A DNA stretch of 32,598 nt from DATADD01 sp046262355 (lineage in GTDB: Bacteria > Actinomycetota > CADDZG01 > WHSQ01), in assembly GCA_046262355.1 (NCBI GenBank), contig JBHEMX010000100.1, positions 1 to 32,598 on the forward strand, read 5' to 3'. The translations under genes were made by a program, and so were the position numbers. The notes below the pieces were generated by a model. It searched no databases and was not told the origin of the DNA. It saw only the letters and a program-made list of their open reading frames with translations. Below are positions 15,110 to 24,363 of this stretch, one piece after another. The stretch's first letter is position 1. Each line of letters opens with the position of its first letter.

Positions 15110-17986
15110 TAAGAGTTGAAACCGCTCGCAGGGTTGGCACGCCGGGCGATCTCGATGAGCTTCTTGCGGCTGGTGGTCTGGGTCTTGCGCTGAAGGTTTG
15201 AGAGATGCGTCTCCACGGTACGAGGCGAAAGGAAGAGCTGTTCGGCGATCTCGCGGTTGGACAGACGACCGGCCACCAGGTTCAGGACATCCATCTCGCG
15301 GCTGGTGATGCCCAGAGCTTTTAGCTCGTCGGGAACTGTGGAGTGGCCACGCCCTCGGCGTCGTACCGGAACCCCCGCCCCTCGCAGAGTCGCCCGACAA
15401 GCCCGCTGCAAGACCGGGCAGGTTGGCGCGATCGAAGAATTCGATGGCCTCTCCCGCCCAGGCGCCTGGGGATCCCCATCCGGAATCCAGTGCGGTATCG
15501 GCAACCACCCTGCGTGCGTGATGCCGACGCCACCCTGGAGACATTAGATGGTCGCCTTTGGTGAACGCCTCAAGGGCAGATCGACCGTCGCCCTGGCGTC
15601 CCGCGACGATCGCCCGGGCATAGGCAGCATATGCGCGATCCATTGGAAGACGCGCCTGGCCGCCAGATCGCTCCTCTTTTCGCAACGCGGTGTTCAGAAG
15701 ATTCCTGAGGCCGGCCCACCATTCGCTCGGTTCATCAGAGCCGAGTCGGACAGCCGCTTCTAGATGCTCCAGTGCGGCCGCGTCGTTTCCTTCCACAACC
15801 CCAAGGACGGCATCCCCGTTTCCCAGCGCGGTCGCCCGAAGCGATGGCTCGGATCCGTTGCGGTCGATGAAGGCGCGCAGATGCCCCGCTTCACGCCCCA
15901 GCGCGAGCAACATGCACTGCGCGGCGAACGCACCGTTGGTGATTCCCAGTCCGTGCAGCCGGATGAGCTCCCAGCACCGATCCAGGTGTGTGCGTGCGGT
16001 CGGCAAGTCCGGCCTTGCCAGAAAGGCCCACGCAGACTGAAGCTCGATCTCTGCAAAGGGGGCAAGCGCTCCGATCTCGAGTGCCAACGCCCGGGCGCTG
16101 GCCAAGCGAGACTCATCTCCGGTCTGAAGGACGTCGATCGTCCCAAGTCCGAGAAGCGCATGCACTGTCCAGATGGCGAGCTTGGGGTCGTCTGCGAGCG
16201 CCAAGACGTTCGACCAGGCTTCGCGTGCCTCATCTAGCTCACCCAGCTGAAGCGATGTCGTGGCGAGCGCGTCCTGGGTGTCACAGCGGCCGTGGACAGG
16301 TTTCCCTTCTGAGGTGCCAATCGCATCGCGCGCGTGGCGCTCCGCGTCGGCCGGGTGCCCCGCCGCCAGAGCGGCCCGGGCGGATAGGGCCGATATCTCC
16401 GATGCAAGGGACTCGTCCTGCTCTTCTTGCAAGATCTCCGTTGCAGCGCGGAGATGCTCCTCCGCGGATCGCCAGTCCGCTCCCGCCAACATGCCGCGCG
16501 CGATCTTCAAGTGAATCTTGGCAATACGGCGGCCGAGGTTAAGGGCCCCATATCTTTCGAGGAAGACCGCGATCAGCTTGCCCCCCTGCTCGGATAAGCC
16601 CTCCGTCTTGCCCGAAAGGGAGTACACGTCCAACAAGAGATCGTCGATCGCCATCCACATCATCCAGTCGGACGCCACCAGGCTGCGGGCGTGCAGCAAC
16701 GCACTCTCCGCCGTCTGGAACGCGGATCTCGACATGGCGCGACGCGCCGACTCCTGCAAGAGCCGGGCCGCATCGGCCGCGAATCCCCCCTCCTCGTACA
16801 GCGTTGCAGCACGCTCGCACCATTCGCCGGGCAGCTCCGGGTAAAGAGCCTCGATCGCTCGGGCTGCACGCTCGGAGAGGGCCCCTCGCTCCTCCGGAAG
16901 GAGATCAGCGACGACACTTTCTCGTGCCAGAGCGTGACGGAATCCATACGCGCCGGCAAAATGGGCCCCCGAGGTCATCAGGACGTTGCTTCGAATCGCC
17001 TTTTTGAGCGCTGCAGTTACCTCTCTCCTGGAAAGGCCGGTGATCGAGGGCAACAGCCTTGGGTCGAAATCGCGCCCCACCACGGCTGCTGCGAATGTCA
17101 CGGCGCGGGCGCGTTCGTCCAACTTCTCTAAACGCTCAAGCACGACCTCGCGGTAGGAGAGAGGGATCCGCTCCGCGACCGGTTCCCGAAGCAAACGCTC
17201 CGCCCCTTGGCGATCCATTCCGCCGGCATCGACGTAAGCCCCCAGTATCTCCTCGATTAAGAATGGATTTCCCGCGGCGCGCTGCTGAAGGGCATCTATC
17301 AAGCCGGGCGGGATCGACTCCGATCCCAGTGCTGAGCGGGCGAACGCTTCAACGTCGGGACGCTCAAATGGCAACAGGTCCACCCGATCGACGCTGCGAC
17401 GAGCGACCAGCGAATCGATTAGATCCCCGCCGGCGCCGTCGGGATCGCTGCGGTCGGTCGCCACACACAGGATGCGGTGGGCCCCAAGTTTGTCTGACAA
17501 GTACTCGATCGTCCCGAGCGTGTCGCGATCGGCCGAATGGATGTCTTCGATCACCAGGAGTGCGGCCCGGGGTACGGCCGATACTCGCAGCAAACGAAGG
17601 ATCGCCTCCATCGCTGCGAGAGCAGGGGTCTCCCGTGGTTGCGCAGCAGGAGACGCGAGTCCGAGAAGTCCTTCTAGGAACGCGCGATATTGCTCAAGAC
17701 TCGAGTTTCGCAGCTCGCCAGGACCGATCGCAGATTGAAAAGCCTCGATGAACGGGCGGAAGGGTGTGGCTGCCGCCGTCTGTCCGGTCCGGCCCTTTAA
17801 CACTCGGACGTCTTCGCCGCTAGCGAACTCTGCGAACTCGGCGACGAGACGGGACTTGCCGACCCCGGCCTCCCCGGAGATGAACACGAAGCGGCCCCGC
17901 GCTGCCAGAGCATCTTCGAGGTACCCCTTCAGACGAGCAAGCTCCAGGGTCCGGCCCACGAGCGCAGGAGACACGGCTGCAGGCAT
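15110..17986 (-). pseudogene. AAA-ATPase LuxR regulator (LAL type), one frameshift
   Basis: A large regulator of about 955 residues when repaired. The N terminus MPAAVSPALVGRTLELARLK leads into an AAA/NACHT-like domain with Walker A FISGEAGVGKSRLVAEF (about residues 34-50) and Walker B ALLVIEDIHSADRDTLG. The middle is TPR-like (for example LEQYRAFLEGLLGLASPA early and ARLLQESARRAMSRSAFQTA later). The LuxR HTH, LGITSREMDVLNLVAGRLSN then REIAEQLFLSPRTVETHLSN, is in another frame and ends at 15110. The shift lies near 15400-15415 after NLPGLAA. If real, the mutation removes the DNA-binding domain and inactivates the protein; otherwise this is a complete LAL regulator. No ribosome binding site is seen before the ATG at 17986. 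Cupin and small gene follow downstream. Confidence 0.85.
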
Positions 17987-18075
17987 GGATCGAGTATGGC
18001 CTTACTTGACTCGGCAGTCCTCCCGGATGCGGCTGGCGGTCCCCTTTGGTCCGCTTACTAGGCCGTTATCGGGCG

Positions 18076-18192
18076 TCAATCGCGTGCCCACGGCGATTTC
18101 GGAACCTCAAAGTTTCCGGCAACGACTAGGCGCTGACTCGAACCCGCAGGTCGTCCCTGCACAGATGTAGGGAGTGCCTTGCCGGGGGCACG
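18076..18192. repeat. Dispersed repeat, copy 2
   Basis: Lies in the 316-nt gap between two minus-strand genes. It contains CGTGCCCA, GGAACCTCAAAG, ACGACTAGGCGCTGAC, CAGGTCG and TGCACAGATGTAGGG in one orientation, followed by GCCGGGGGCAC. Related copies are at 7887-8030 and 29474-29564. Apart from this repeat, 17987-18302 holds nothing I can support. Confidence 0.6.
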
Positions 18193-18302
18193 CCGAACGA
18201 TGTGAGGGGGCCCAAGGCGATATCTGCGCGCTTTGACTCGATCCCTGCTTAAACAGAGGCACACCTTCCCGAGTTGACAAGGCGGTTCGTGTCGTCTTCG
18301 TT

Positions 18303-19025
18303 TCACTCGCACCGGCGCAGAGCGCTTGCACGAACCCGTTCGATGACTACGACTTGTCCCTCTCCGGATCGCAACTCACGGCGTGCAGCGCGGAGCACAG
18401 AGGGAGCCACAACGCTCGTCGCGCCTTTCTCGCGCCGATACTCGAACCATGCGTCGACGCTCTCGTGATAAACCCGGAGATCGAAGAAGCGTTTGCCTTC
18501 GAGTCGGAAGAGACCCTCGCATTGAATCAACGCAAGCCGCTTCCGGGCCTCCCGGATCTCCTGATTGTCTTCCGTCGAGTCGATCCTGCCGATCGGTACC
18601 GTCTGATCGGCGCGCTCGATCTCAACCCGAGGATCCTCTGGTTGCGGATGGATATCGAGAAGCAGTCCGAGGGGGTTCAGCGCCTTGTGGATCTGTCTTA
18701 GGACGTGCACGACGCCCTCGATAGGCAGTCATCACAGCGAATACGAGAGCACTGCGATGTCGAACCGGCTACTGGGATAGCGGTAGGTCGTTGCGTCCGC
18801 CGGAACGAACTGGACGCGGCGCTCGAGGCCGGGCGACATCGCCGCGCGCGCTCGGAGCACCTCACGCTCCTGGGGTTCCAGAGCCAAGACAGATCGGGCA
18901 CGATCCGCGAGCCGCCACGTAAACCGTCCGTCACCGGCTCCGACCTCGAGAACCGATCTGCCTTTCAGGTCCACCAGCGCGTCTAGCGCGCGCATCTCTG
19001 CGCCTTCAGGATCGATCAAAGCCAT
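18303..19025 (-). pseudogene. SAM-dependent methyltransferase interrupted by tandem TGA codons
   Basis: The ATG at 19025 (AAGGAGGG upstream) begins MALIDPEGAEMRALDALVDL, then the SAM site SVLEVGAGDGRFTWRLADRA and FDIAVLSYSL. Two consecutive TGA codons (18729-18734) follow. The very same frame then continues LPIEGVVHVLRQIHKALNPL and on to the stop at 18303, a length of about 240 residues normal for this family. In similar methyltransferases this place is often Cys-Cys or aromatic (recalled, not searched), so Cys codons changed to TGA would explain it. No indel is needed. The gene is divergent from a cupin, sharing a 292-nt region with a perfect dyad. Confidence 0.75.
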
Positions 19026-19240
19026 GGGCCCTCCTTAGGTAAACCTTCCTCATCGACGCATCTGCCAAATCCTCCTACCCGAACTAGAGCTGCAGGTCGA
19101 GTCCAAATCCACCACGTTCGCTCTTCTCTGGCCGGCCGGATCGTCATGGTCCTACCGACCTACCCATCTGTTACCTGGTCGAACACGGGAAGGACCTCGA
19201 ACACGCGCGAACCCGCTTGGGCGACAGCACTCTCTGAAAG

Positions 19241-19258
19241 ATGGGGCTAACGCCCCAT
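19241..19258. promoter_or_regulatory. Operator-like dyad between methyltransferase and cupin
   Basis: ATGGGGC-TAAC-GCCCCAT is a perfect 7-4-7 dyad with the same outer ATGG...CCAT bases, the same spacing and the same AAG flank as the dyad at 5787-5804 read on the other strand. It lies 60 nt before the cupin ATG and about 215 nt before the divergent methyltransferase. The remaining 19026-19317 region shows no gene. Confidence 0.6.
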
Positions 19259-19317
19259 GACCCCCAAGATCAGCCACTCCTAAGGTGCCCTCAGGTCCAA
19301 ACGAAAGGAGGCAGAGA

Positions 19318-19704
19318 TGCCGAAGATGCCTAAGGAAAGCGCCACGAACGTCGAGGAGTTCGGTCCCGCTAAGGAATGGCACGAAGAGCTCGACGGGTAC
19401 AAGGCGAGCGTCGTTGCGACTGCGAGGACGCTCGGACCTGACGCCGCTGCTGCAGGGACTGCCCAATGACCAGTGCCAGTGCCCGCATTGGGGATACGTC
19501 TTCAAGGGCCGGATGTGTTTCAGGTCGGGCGAGGGCGAGGAGTCGTACAGACCCGGAGACGCGTTCTACGTTCCCGCCGGGCACACCTCAGGTGCCGACG
19601 CGGGCACCGAGTTCCTCATCTTCAGCCCGAGCGAGCAGATCTCAGAGGTACATGGCCCGCCGCGCGCAGGAGCTGCAGAGCGCGTAATGATCCGCGCAGC
19701 CTAG
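19318..19704 (+). pseudogene. Cupin domain protein, one frameshift
   Basis: GAAAGGAGG precedes the ATG at 19318, which gives MPKMPKESATNVEEFGPAKE and EELDGYKASVVAT. Near 19420-19435 the reading moves to another frame: DLTPLLQGLPNDQCQCPHWG, YVFKGRMCFRSGEGEESYRP, GDAFYVPAGHTSGADAG and FLIFSPSEQ. Repaired, it is a cupin of about 128 residues, a paralogue of the intact cupin at 14666-15025 (CQCPHWG/CQSPHWG). A dyad of the 5778 type lies 60 nt upstream. Its stop overlaps the stop of the convergent HD-GYP-LuxR gene by three bases (CTAG). Confidence 0.8.
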
Positions 19705-20806
19705 AGCAGAACGGACTCCTCCTCCGGGAAAAGCCCGTTCTGCGTCGCGTAGAAGCTCGCCATGGCAGGCGAGGAAACGCCGATCTTCGCGTAGATGTGC
19801 TCAATGTGGTTCGCAACGGTCTTTGGCGAGATGACTAGGCGTGAGGCGATGTCCTTGTTCGAGAGGCCGCGAGCGGCAAGCCGCAACACCTCGATCTCGC
19901 GCGCCGTCAGCCCCGCCGGTCCTACGCGACGCCGCGACACGCGATGTCCGGCGGCTCCCAGCACCGCCTCTACCGCATCACCGTCGAACAGTCCGGCCTT
20001 GGATCCCGCGCACAGTTGCGCCGCGGCCTCTTCGGGTCCGAGCGGCTCGCGGTGCGGCCGCGGCTCGCGCATCGACTGGTATACGTCGGCAGCGGCGAGT
20101 ACCCGCGCGGCACGCGAGATCTGCGTCCCCGACAACCCTCGGATAACCGGACCCGTCCAAGCGCTCGTGAAACTGCACCGCGATCGAACCGAGCGGACCG
20201 AGTGACGGCGACTGACCGAGCATTCGCTCGGTCAGGTAGCAATGCATCCGGTCTCGCTCTCCCACTCGCCAGCACCGAGGGGACCGCGTTTCTCCCAGAT
20301 CGAATTCGAGATTCTCAGTCGCCCAAACCCTGGACGAACCCAGCCCTTCGGAGGGCGAGGACCTGGTTGGTCAACATCGCCGAACGCTCGGCGGCTCCCG
20401 CGGCCAGGTCCGCCACCCCACGAGCTTGCCCGAGAAAGTACGGAGACTTCAGGTTGATGAAGTTCGCGACGGCTTCGAGGGCGCCGTCGAACCGTTCATC
20501 GGTCAGAACCAGTGCGAGCGACGGCTCGATGTCGATGACGGCTTGCCACGTCCGTACCTCGTCCAGGTCAGCGAAATGAGATCGGCTTCAGCGACGAGCA
20601 GATCGACGAGATGAGGATCGAACTGTGATCCGCGGCGTTGGGTGGCGACCCTCCTCGCCTCCGAAGTGCCACCGACGCGGTGAGCGACCTCGACGAACTC
20701 CGCGAGCTGCGCAAGCCTCGCCGCGATCGGTACACCGTAACCCCTCAGGGCGCCGGGCCACCTTTTCCGTCCCACTGCTCGTAGGCGGCTCGACCTCGCG
20801 CGTGCG
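19701..20806 (-). pseudogene. HD-GYP/LuxR protein, 5'-truncated with several frameshifts
   Basis: Read from about 20806 leftward, successive frames give AAYEQWDGKG, then WPGALRGYGVPIAARLAQLA, ATQRRGSQFDPHLVDLLVAE, ADLDEVRTWQAVIDIEPSLA, FINLKSPYFLGQARGVADLA, ISNSIWEKRGPLGAGEWE, MHCYLTERMLGQSP, QFHERLDGSGYPR and ISRAARVLAAADVYQSMREP. A LuxR HTH ends the gene (GLTAREIEVLRLAARGLSNK, DIASRLVISPKTVANHIEHI). This is the HD-GYP plus LuxR architecture. At least five frameshifts are needed, the N-terminal part of about 180 residues is absent, and the place expected to hold the HD catalytic pair reads FVQGLGD. The HERLDGSGYP (GYP) motif survives. It is a decayed gene, not a working phosphodiesterase. 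Confidence 0.75.
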
Positions 20807-20834
20807 GCTGGAGTCGCGGAGGATCCGGCATTGG

Positions 20835-22272
20835 TCCAACGCGCGCGAGTCGCTGCCCGCCGCAGGCGAACGAGCGCTCGCCCTATCCGCATATGCCGCC
20901 GCCGCAGACTTTTTCGCCGACGCGCTCGCGCTCTCGTCTCGCGATGACCCTGTTCGTGCACGCATGCTGCTCCAGCGGGCCCGTGCGCTCTTCCCGCTCG
21001 GCGAGGCCGCGCTCGACCTGTTGACGGAAGCGGCGGAGGGGTTCCGCGCGGCGGGAGACGTCGAAGGCAGGCGGAAGCGGCAACGGTTGCCGCCCGCTTC
21101 TCGTGGTTCGCCGGCGACCGTGCAGCAACCGACCGTTACATCGGCCGTGCGCTCGAAGCGGTCGCCGATCGCCCCGTCCCGCGGGCGTGCGCAGACGCTC
21201 GCGCAGCATTGCGGCTACCAGATGTTAGATGGACACTTCGAAGAAGCGATTCATATCGGTGGCGAGGCGCTCCCGCTGGTCGAGGAGTTGGGGATGGAGG
21301 ACCAGCGTGCCCGTCTTCATATCGCCGTCGGCTGTGCCCGTTGCGGCCTCGGTGATCCACGCGGACTCGACCAGATCGAGACCGGAATCAGAGTTGCGGA
21401 GGCTGCGGGAACGGTCGACATGCTCGCGACCGGCTACACGAATCTTTCATCGGAGCTCCACTTCTTCGGCAGGCTTGTAGAGGCGCGGCATGCGTATCGT
21501 CAGCTCGCCGATGTCGCGGAGCGCTACGGTTGGTCGATATCTGCGGACGGTGCGCGCGGACGCCGCATACTGGGCGTACCTCGACGGACGTTGGGACGAC
21601 GCAGTCTCCCTCGCGGATGAAGCGGCTGCGCGCGTCGAGACCGGAGACCACCATTTCACCGACGCAATCGTTCTTTCGCTGCGCGGGTGGATCTGGCTCG
21701 CGCGCGGCGACGCCGTTGGTGCTGCGAATGACACCGAGCGCGCCGCCGCGCTCGCGGCGCTGCCGATCTGCAGGCGCAGGCGGCTACGTATCCCGTTCGT
21801 GCCGCGGTCGCGCTCGCGAACGGAGATCGCGACGAGGCCGAAGCTCGCGCTGCCGAGCGCGCCGCTAATCGGGCCTGCGATGGTCGCGGGCCTATGCGCG
21901 GCGTTTCCGTCGCTGACAGACGTAGCGTGGGTATTTCGGGACCTCGGGCGAGAGAAGGAGTTCTCCGAGGTCGTCCTCGACGCCGACCTCATCAAGAGCG
22001 CGTGGAACGACGCATCGCGCGCGATTGTGAAGGGCAATCTCGTTCGAGCCGCCGACATCATCGGCGAGATTAGCCATACGGCGGGGGCTGCGTACGCTCG
22101 ATTTCGAGCGGCCGGCGCGCTCGCCGCCGAGGGTAAGGAGGCCGAAGCGGCCGCCCAGCAGGCACAGGCGGGATCCTTCTACCGGCAGGTAGGTGCCACC
22201 CGGTTCCTCCGCGAGTGCGAACGACTCGGCGGCGCGCCGACGAGAACTCGGAAAGCCTCGTCGCAGCGTTAG
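20835..22272 (+). pseudogene. C-terminal TPR half of a cyclase/AAA-type regulator, many frameshifts
   Basis: Pieces in changing frames line up as one protein: GERALALSAYAAAADFFADA, AEAATVAARFSWFAGDRAAT, MLDGHFEEAIHIGGEALPLV, GLGDPRGLDQIETGIRVAEA, WAYLDGRWDDAVSLADEAAA, GWIWLARGDAVGAANDTERA, ADLQAQAATYPVRAAVALAN and finally FYRQVGATRFLRECERLGG. This is the TPR tail characteristic of large actinobacterial adenylate-cyclase-like/AAA signalling proteins of about 1000 residues. The N-terminal cyclase and ATPase domains are absent, and at least five frameshifts occur. It starts head to head with another 5'-truncated gene at about 20806-20835, so a rearrangement joined them. No function is expected. 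Confidence 0.7.
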
Positions 22273-22408
22273 GCGTCGGTCGCTCCGCGGCCTCTACCGC
22301 TGCGCGTTTCGACCTGAAAGCTCCACAAGGTGCTCCATACCCACCGCACGTTCGACGCGGAGCAAGTCGATCCGAAAGGAAAGTTCCGTCATGCTGGGCC
22401 TTTGCAAA

Positions 22409-22454
22409 GCCCTCTGGCGGACTCGAACCGCCGACCCCCTCCTTACCATGGAAC
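22409..22454 (-). tRNA. tRNA-Thr(GGT) 3' fragment
   Basis: On the minus strand an anticodon loop ATGGTAA (anticodon GGT, Thr) in a stem of four or five pairs is followed by a 5-nt variable region, a perfect T arm GGCGG-TTCGAGT-CCGCC and AGAGGGC as the 3' acceptor strand. The matching 5' acceptor GCCCTCT and a D arm are not found upstream, so only the 3' part exists. Such fragments are typical products of integration into or deletion next to tRNA genes. The surrounding 22273-22732 has no supported gene. Confidence 0.6.
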
Positions 22455-22732
22455 GAGTAGCGCCAGCGAACGCTTCCAACGCGCCACACTGGGCGTGCTA
22501 CCCATCACGCGGGATAGGCGAGTGGACCGCGCTACGTAAGGACGTAGGTCGTCGCCAGCGTTAGCTGTGAAGTGCCCTTTCGTTCAAAACCCTGCCGAGG
22601 CACCGAACCGAACAAGAGGGGTGCGCCCCACCAGGGTGCGTCAGCTCCGGAACCGACGCCACCCTTATGGTCAACTCGCACTTGGTCGGGGTGGCTCCGG
22701 GTGTCGGTATGACGAAAGGGCGCGGCGCCGAG

Positions 22733-23026
22733 TCACTCCGAGATGAACGTGTGTGCGGGGAAGAACTCGGGCGGCTGTTCGATACCGACCTCCCGTGGAA
22801 TCGATCCGATTGCCTGATTGAATCGATCGACCGCTTCCTCGGATTCAAAGACGTCCACAACGCAAAAGCCATTCCTACCCTGGCCGGCGATATGAACGAG
22901 CAAGCCATCGAACGGAAGATCGGACGGGGACTCCAGACGGCTCTTCCCGTTCGTCAGCCGACGAACGACCTCCTCATATCTCTCTTGTGTGAGGCTCGGG
23001 GTCTGATGGACGGCCATGACCAACAC
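22733..23026 (-). CDS. Small antibiotic-monooxygenase-like (dimeric alpha-beta barrel) protein
   Basis: A 97-residue protein with GTG start at 23026 and AGGAGG about 5 nt upstream. It reads MAVHQTPSLTQERYEEVVRR, then LLVHIAGQGRNGFCVVDVFE, SEEAVDRFNQAIG and EFFPAHTFIS. The pattern of a strand, a helix with YEEVVRRL, GxxVVDVFESEEAxxRF and a closing strand fits the dimeric alpha-beta barrel (ABM-like) group of unknown substrate. It is intact and stands upstream of no same-strand neighbour within the near region; the SnoaL-like gene precedes it by about 120 nt on the same strand. Confidence 0.75.
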   Translation of the reverse strand: MLVMAVHQTPSLTQERYEEVVRRLTNGKSRLESPSDLPFDGLLVHIAGQGRNGFCVVDVFESEEAVDRFNQAIGSIPREVGIEQPPEFFPAHTFISE

Positions 23027-23147
23027 GGCAACCTCCTACGGAGCTGTGGCGCGAGCATACGGCGCTCGGCTCTCCGCTGCGCGCCTTGCCGAAGGAGCGC
23101 TTCCGGCGTTTGACGGCGCCGGGTCCGAGTCGCCCCGGCTCGGCTCC

Positions 23148-23549
23148 CTAGCCATCGATGGGCTCGACGGAAGCTGCGCGCCACTCGGAGGGCGCGAACG
23201 GCTGAGCACAGTAGGCCGTGAGCTTCGCAATCTTGGCGTCCTGGAGCTCGCAGATGAAGACTGCACGCCAGTCGGCCCCGTCTCCATAGTCAACGGTCGC
23301 TTCAACCACGGCGAGATCGCCGCCCGTCAGGATCCGACGGACGCTCGGCCGCCCCGGGAACGATCGATATACGGCACGTCGGTTCTTGCCTCCGACGATG
23401 CGTTCTCCCGACTGGGGGAAGTCGATCACGGAGTCCTCGTGAAACCGCCCGTGGAACCTCTCGAGATCCTGGTCGATCAGTGCCTGAAATAGCCGTTCCA
23501 CCGCTTTGCGGTTCGCCGACTCAGACGTCCTACACCTCCGTTCCAGCAT
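23148..23549 (-). CDS. SnoaL/NTF2-like protein
   Basis: About 133 residues: ANRKAVERLFQALIDQDLER, FHGRFHEDSVIDFPQSGERI, VGGKNRRAVYRSFPGRPS, GGDLAVVEATVDYGDGADWR and AVFICELQDAKIAKLTAYCA. This is the conical SnoaL-like fold common among polyketide cyclases, isomerases and stress-related proteins; no catalytic role is assigned. The start is uncertain: the ATG at 23549 is used because homology begins just after it, though a GGAGGT sequence lies inside the first codons and an in-frame upstream start extends to 23660. It follows the CBS protein and precedes the ABM-like protein on the same strand. Confidence 0.75.
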   Translation of the reverse strand: MLERRCRTSESANRKAVERLFQALIDQDLERFHGRFHEDSVIDFPQSGERIVGGKNRRAVYRSFPGRPSVRRILTGGDLAVVEATVDYGDGADWRAVFICELQDAKIAKLTAYCAQPFAPSEWRAASVEPIDG

Positions 23550-23587
23550 CCGGCTCGTGGGATTGCGATGGCGATGCTCGTGCCGTC

Positions 23588-24215
23588 TTATCGGTCTGTT
23601 CCACGCCCTCCGTTCACGAACTCGATAGCCTCCCCGGTCCTCGCGGCACCTGTCGAGCATATAGACCGTGCCGCCGGAAGTTGAATGGGATCGCTGCCGA
23701 CCACCGGAAGCCGATTGACCTGATGGAGTCGCATGAGTCGTGCGATCTCCTCGAGGGCCGTGTCCGGCGAGATCGTCAGCGCCGGGGTAGTCATCACCTC
23801 TCTTGCTCGGCGCGCTCGGTGGGCCGATGGTCCGGCTCGCTCTGCGCCGCCCTGATCGATACCACCCTCGCTGTCATTTCCTCCCGGACGTTTGTCCCGT
23901 TTACGTCTCGGCGCGGGCTTTCCCGAAGCAAGAACATCAGCGGGTAGGGGGCTAGCTACGAGGCCGTCGCGATCCACGACGGGCACGCCCGATATGTCTC
24001 GCTCCGCGAGGCTCTCCGCAGCCTCCTCGAAGAACGCCTCGTCTCGGCAGGCGACCGCGGGCGCGGTCATGACATCCCGAGCCGTAAGAGCCTTTGCGGC
24101 GGGTCCCAAGGACGTAGTCCCTCATCGACACGATCCGGTGGTCGTCACCTTCGCGCAAGATGAGGTGGCGCACCAGGGCTCGCCGCATCCGCTCGAGTTG
24201 CACCGTCGTTGCCAT
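23588..24215 (-). pseudogene. Tandem CBS-domain protein, frameshifted and 3'-altered
   Basis: The ATG at 24215 has AGGAGG 6 nt upstream and starts MATTVQLERMRRALVRHLIL, then SMRDYVL, where the frame breaks near 24105. The next frame continues ALTARDVMTAPAVACRDEAF, FEEAAESLAERDISGVPVVD, and a second CBS begins AREVMTTPALTISPDTALEE and IARLMRLHQVNRLPVV. Both DVMT/EVMT CBS starts are clear. After VNRLPVVGSDPI the expected end of CBS2 (a GIVTRxDLL-type strand-helix) is missing. CBS pairs bind adenine nucleotides and regulate partner proteins; here the protein is probably inactive. It is divergent from a decayed cupin. Confidence 0.72.
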
Positions 24216-24286
24216 GACAGCCTCCTAGAGCTGTTCGCTCGTCCAGGGAGCGTGCTGCGCGGGGCCGTTGGCGAGTAGCTCCGAAC

Positions 24287-24305
24287 GGCCCCTTTCTCTG
24301 GGGCC
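24287..24305. repeat. GC-rich dyad in CBS/cupin divergent region
   Basis: GGCCCC-7 nt-GGGGCC is a perfect 6-bp dyad followed by AT as in GGGGCCAT. It lies 58 nt before the cupin ATG. A second small dyad CGACT-TTCC-AGTCG is close by (about 24318). It may be an operator, but spacing differs from the 5787 and 19241 dyads. Confidence 0.4.
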
Positions 24306-24363
24306 ATCGCCACTGGGTCGCGACTTTCCAGTCGTGTCCAATCGAGCCCAGGAGGTGATGGGC

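Noticed and set aside
18690..18740. Selenocysteine insertion at the TGA-TGA pair
   Set aside because: No convincing bacterial SECIS hairpin follows directly, and tandem selenocysteines are very rare; mutation is more likely.
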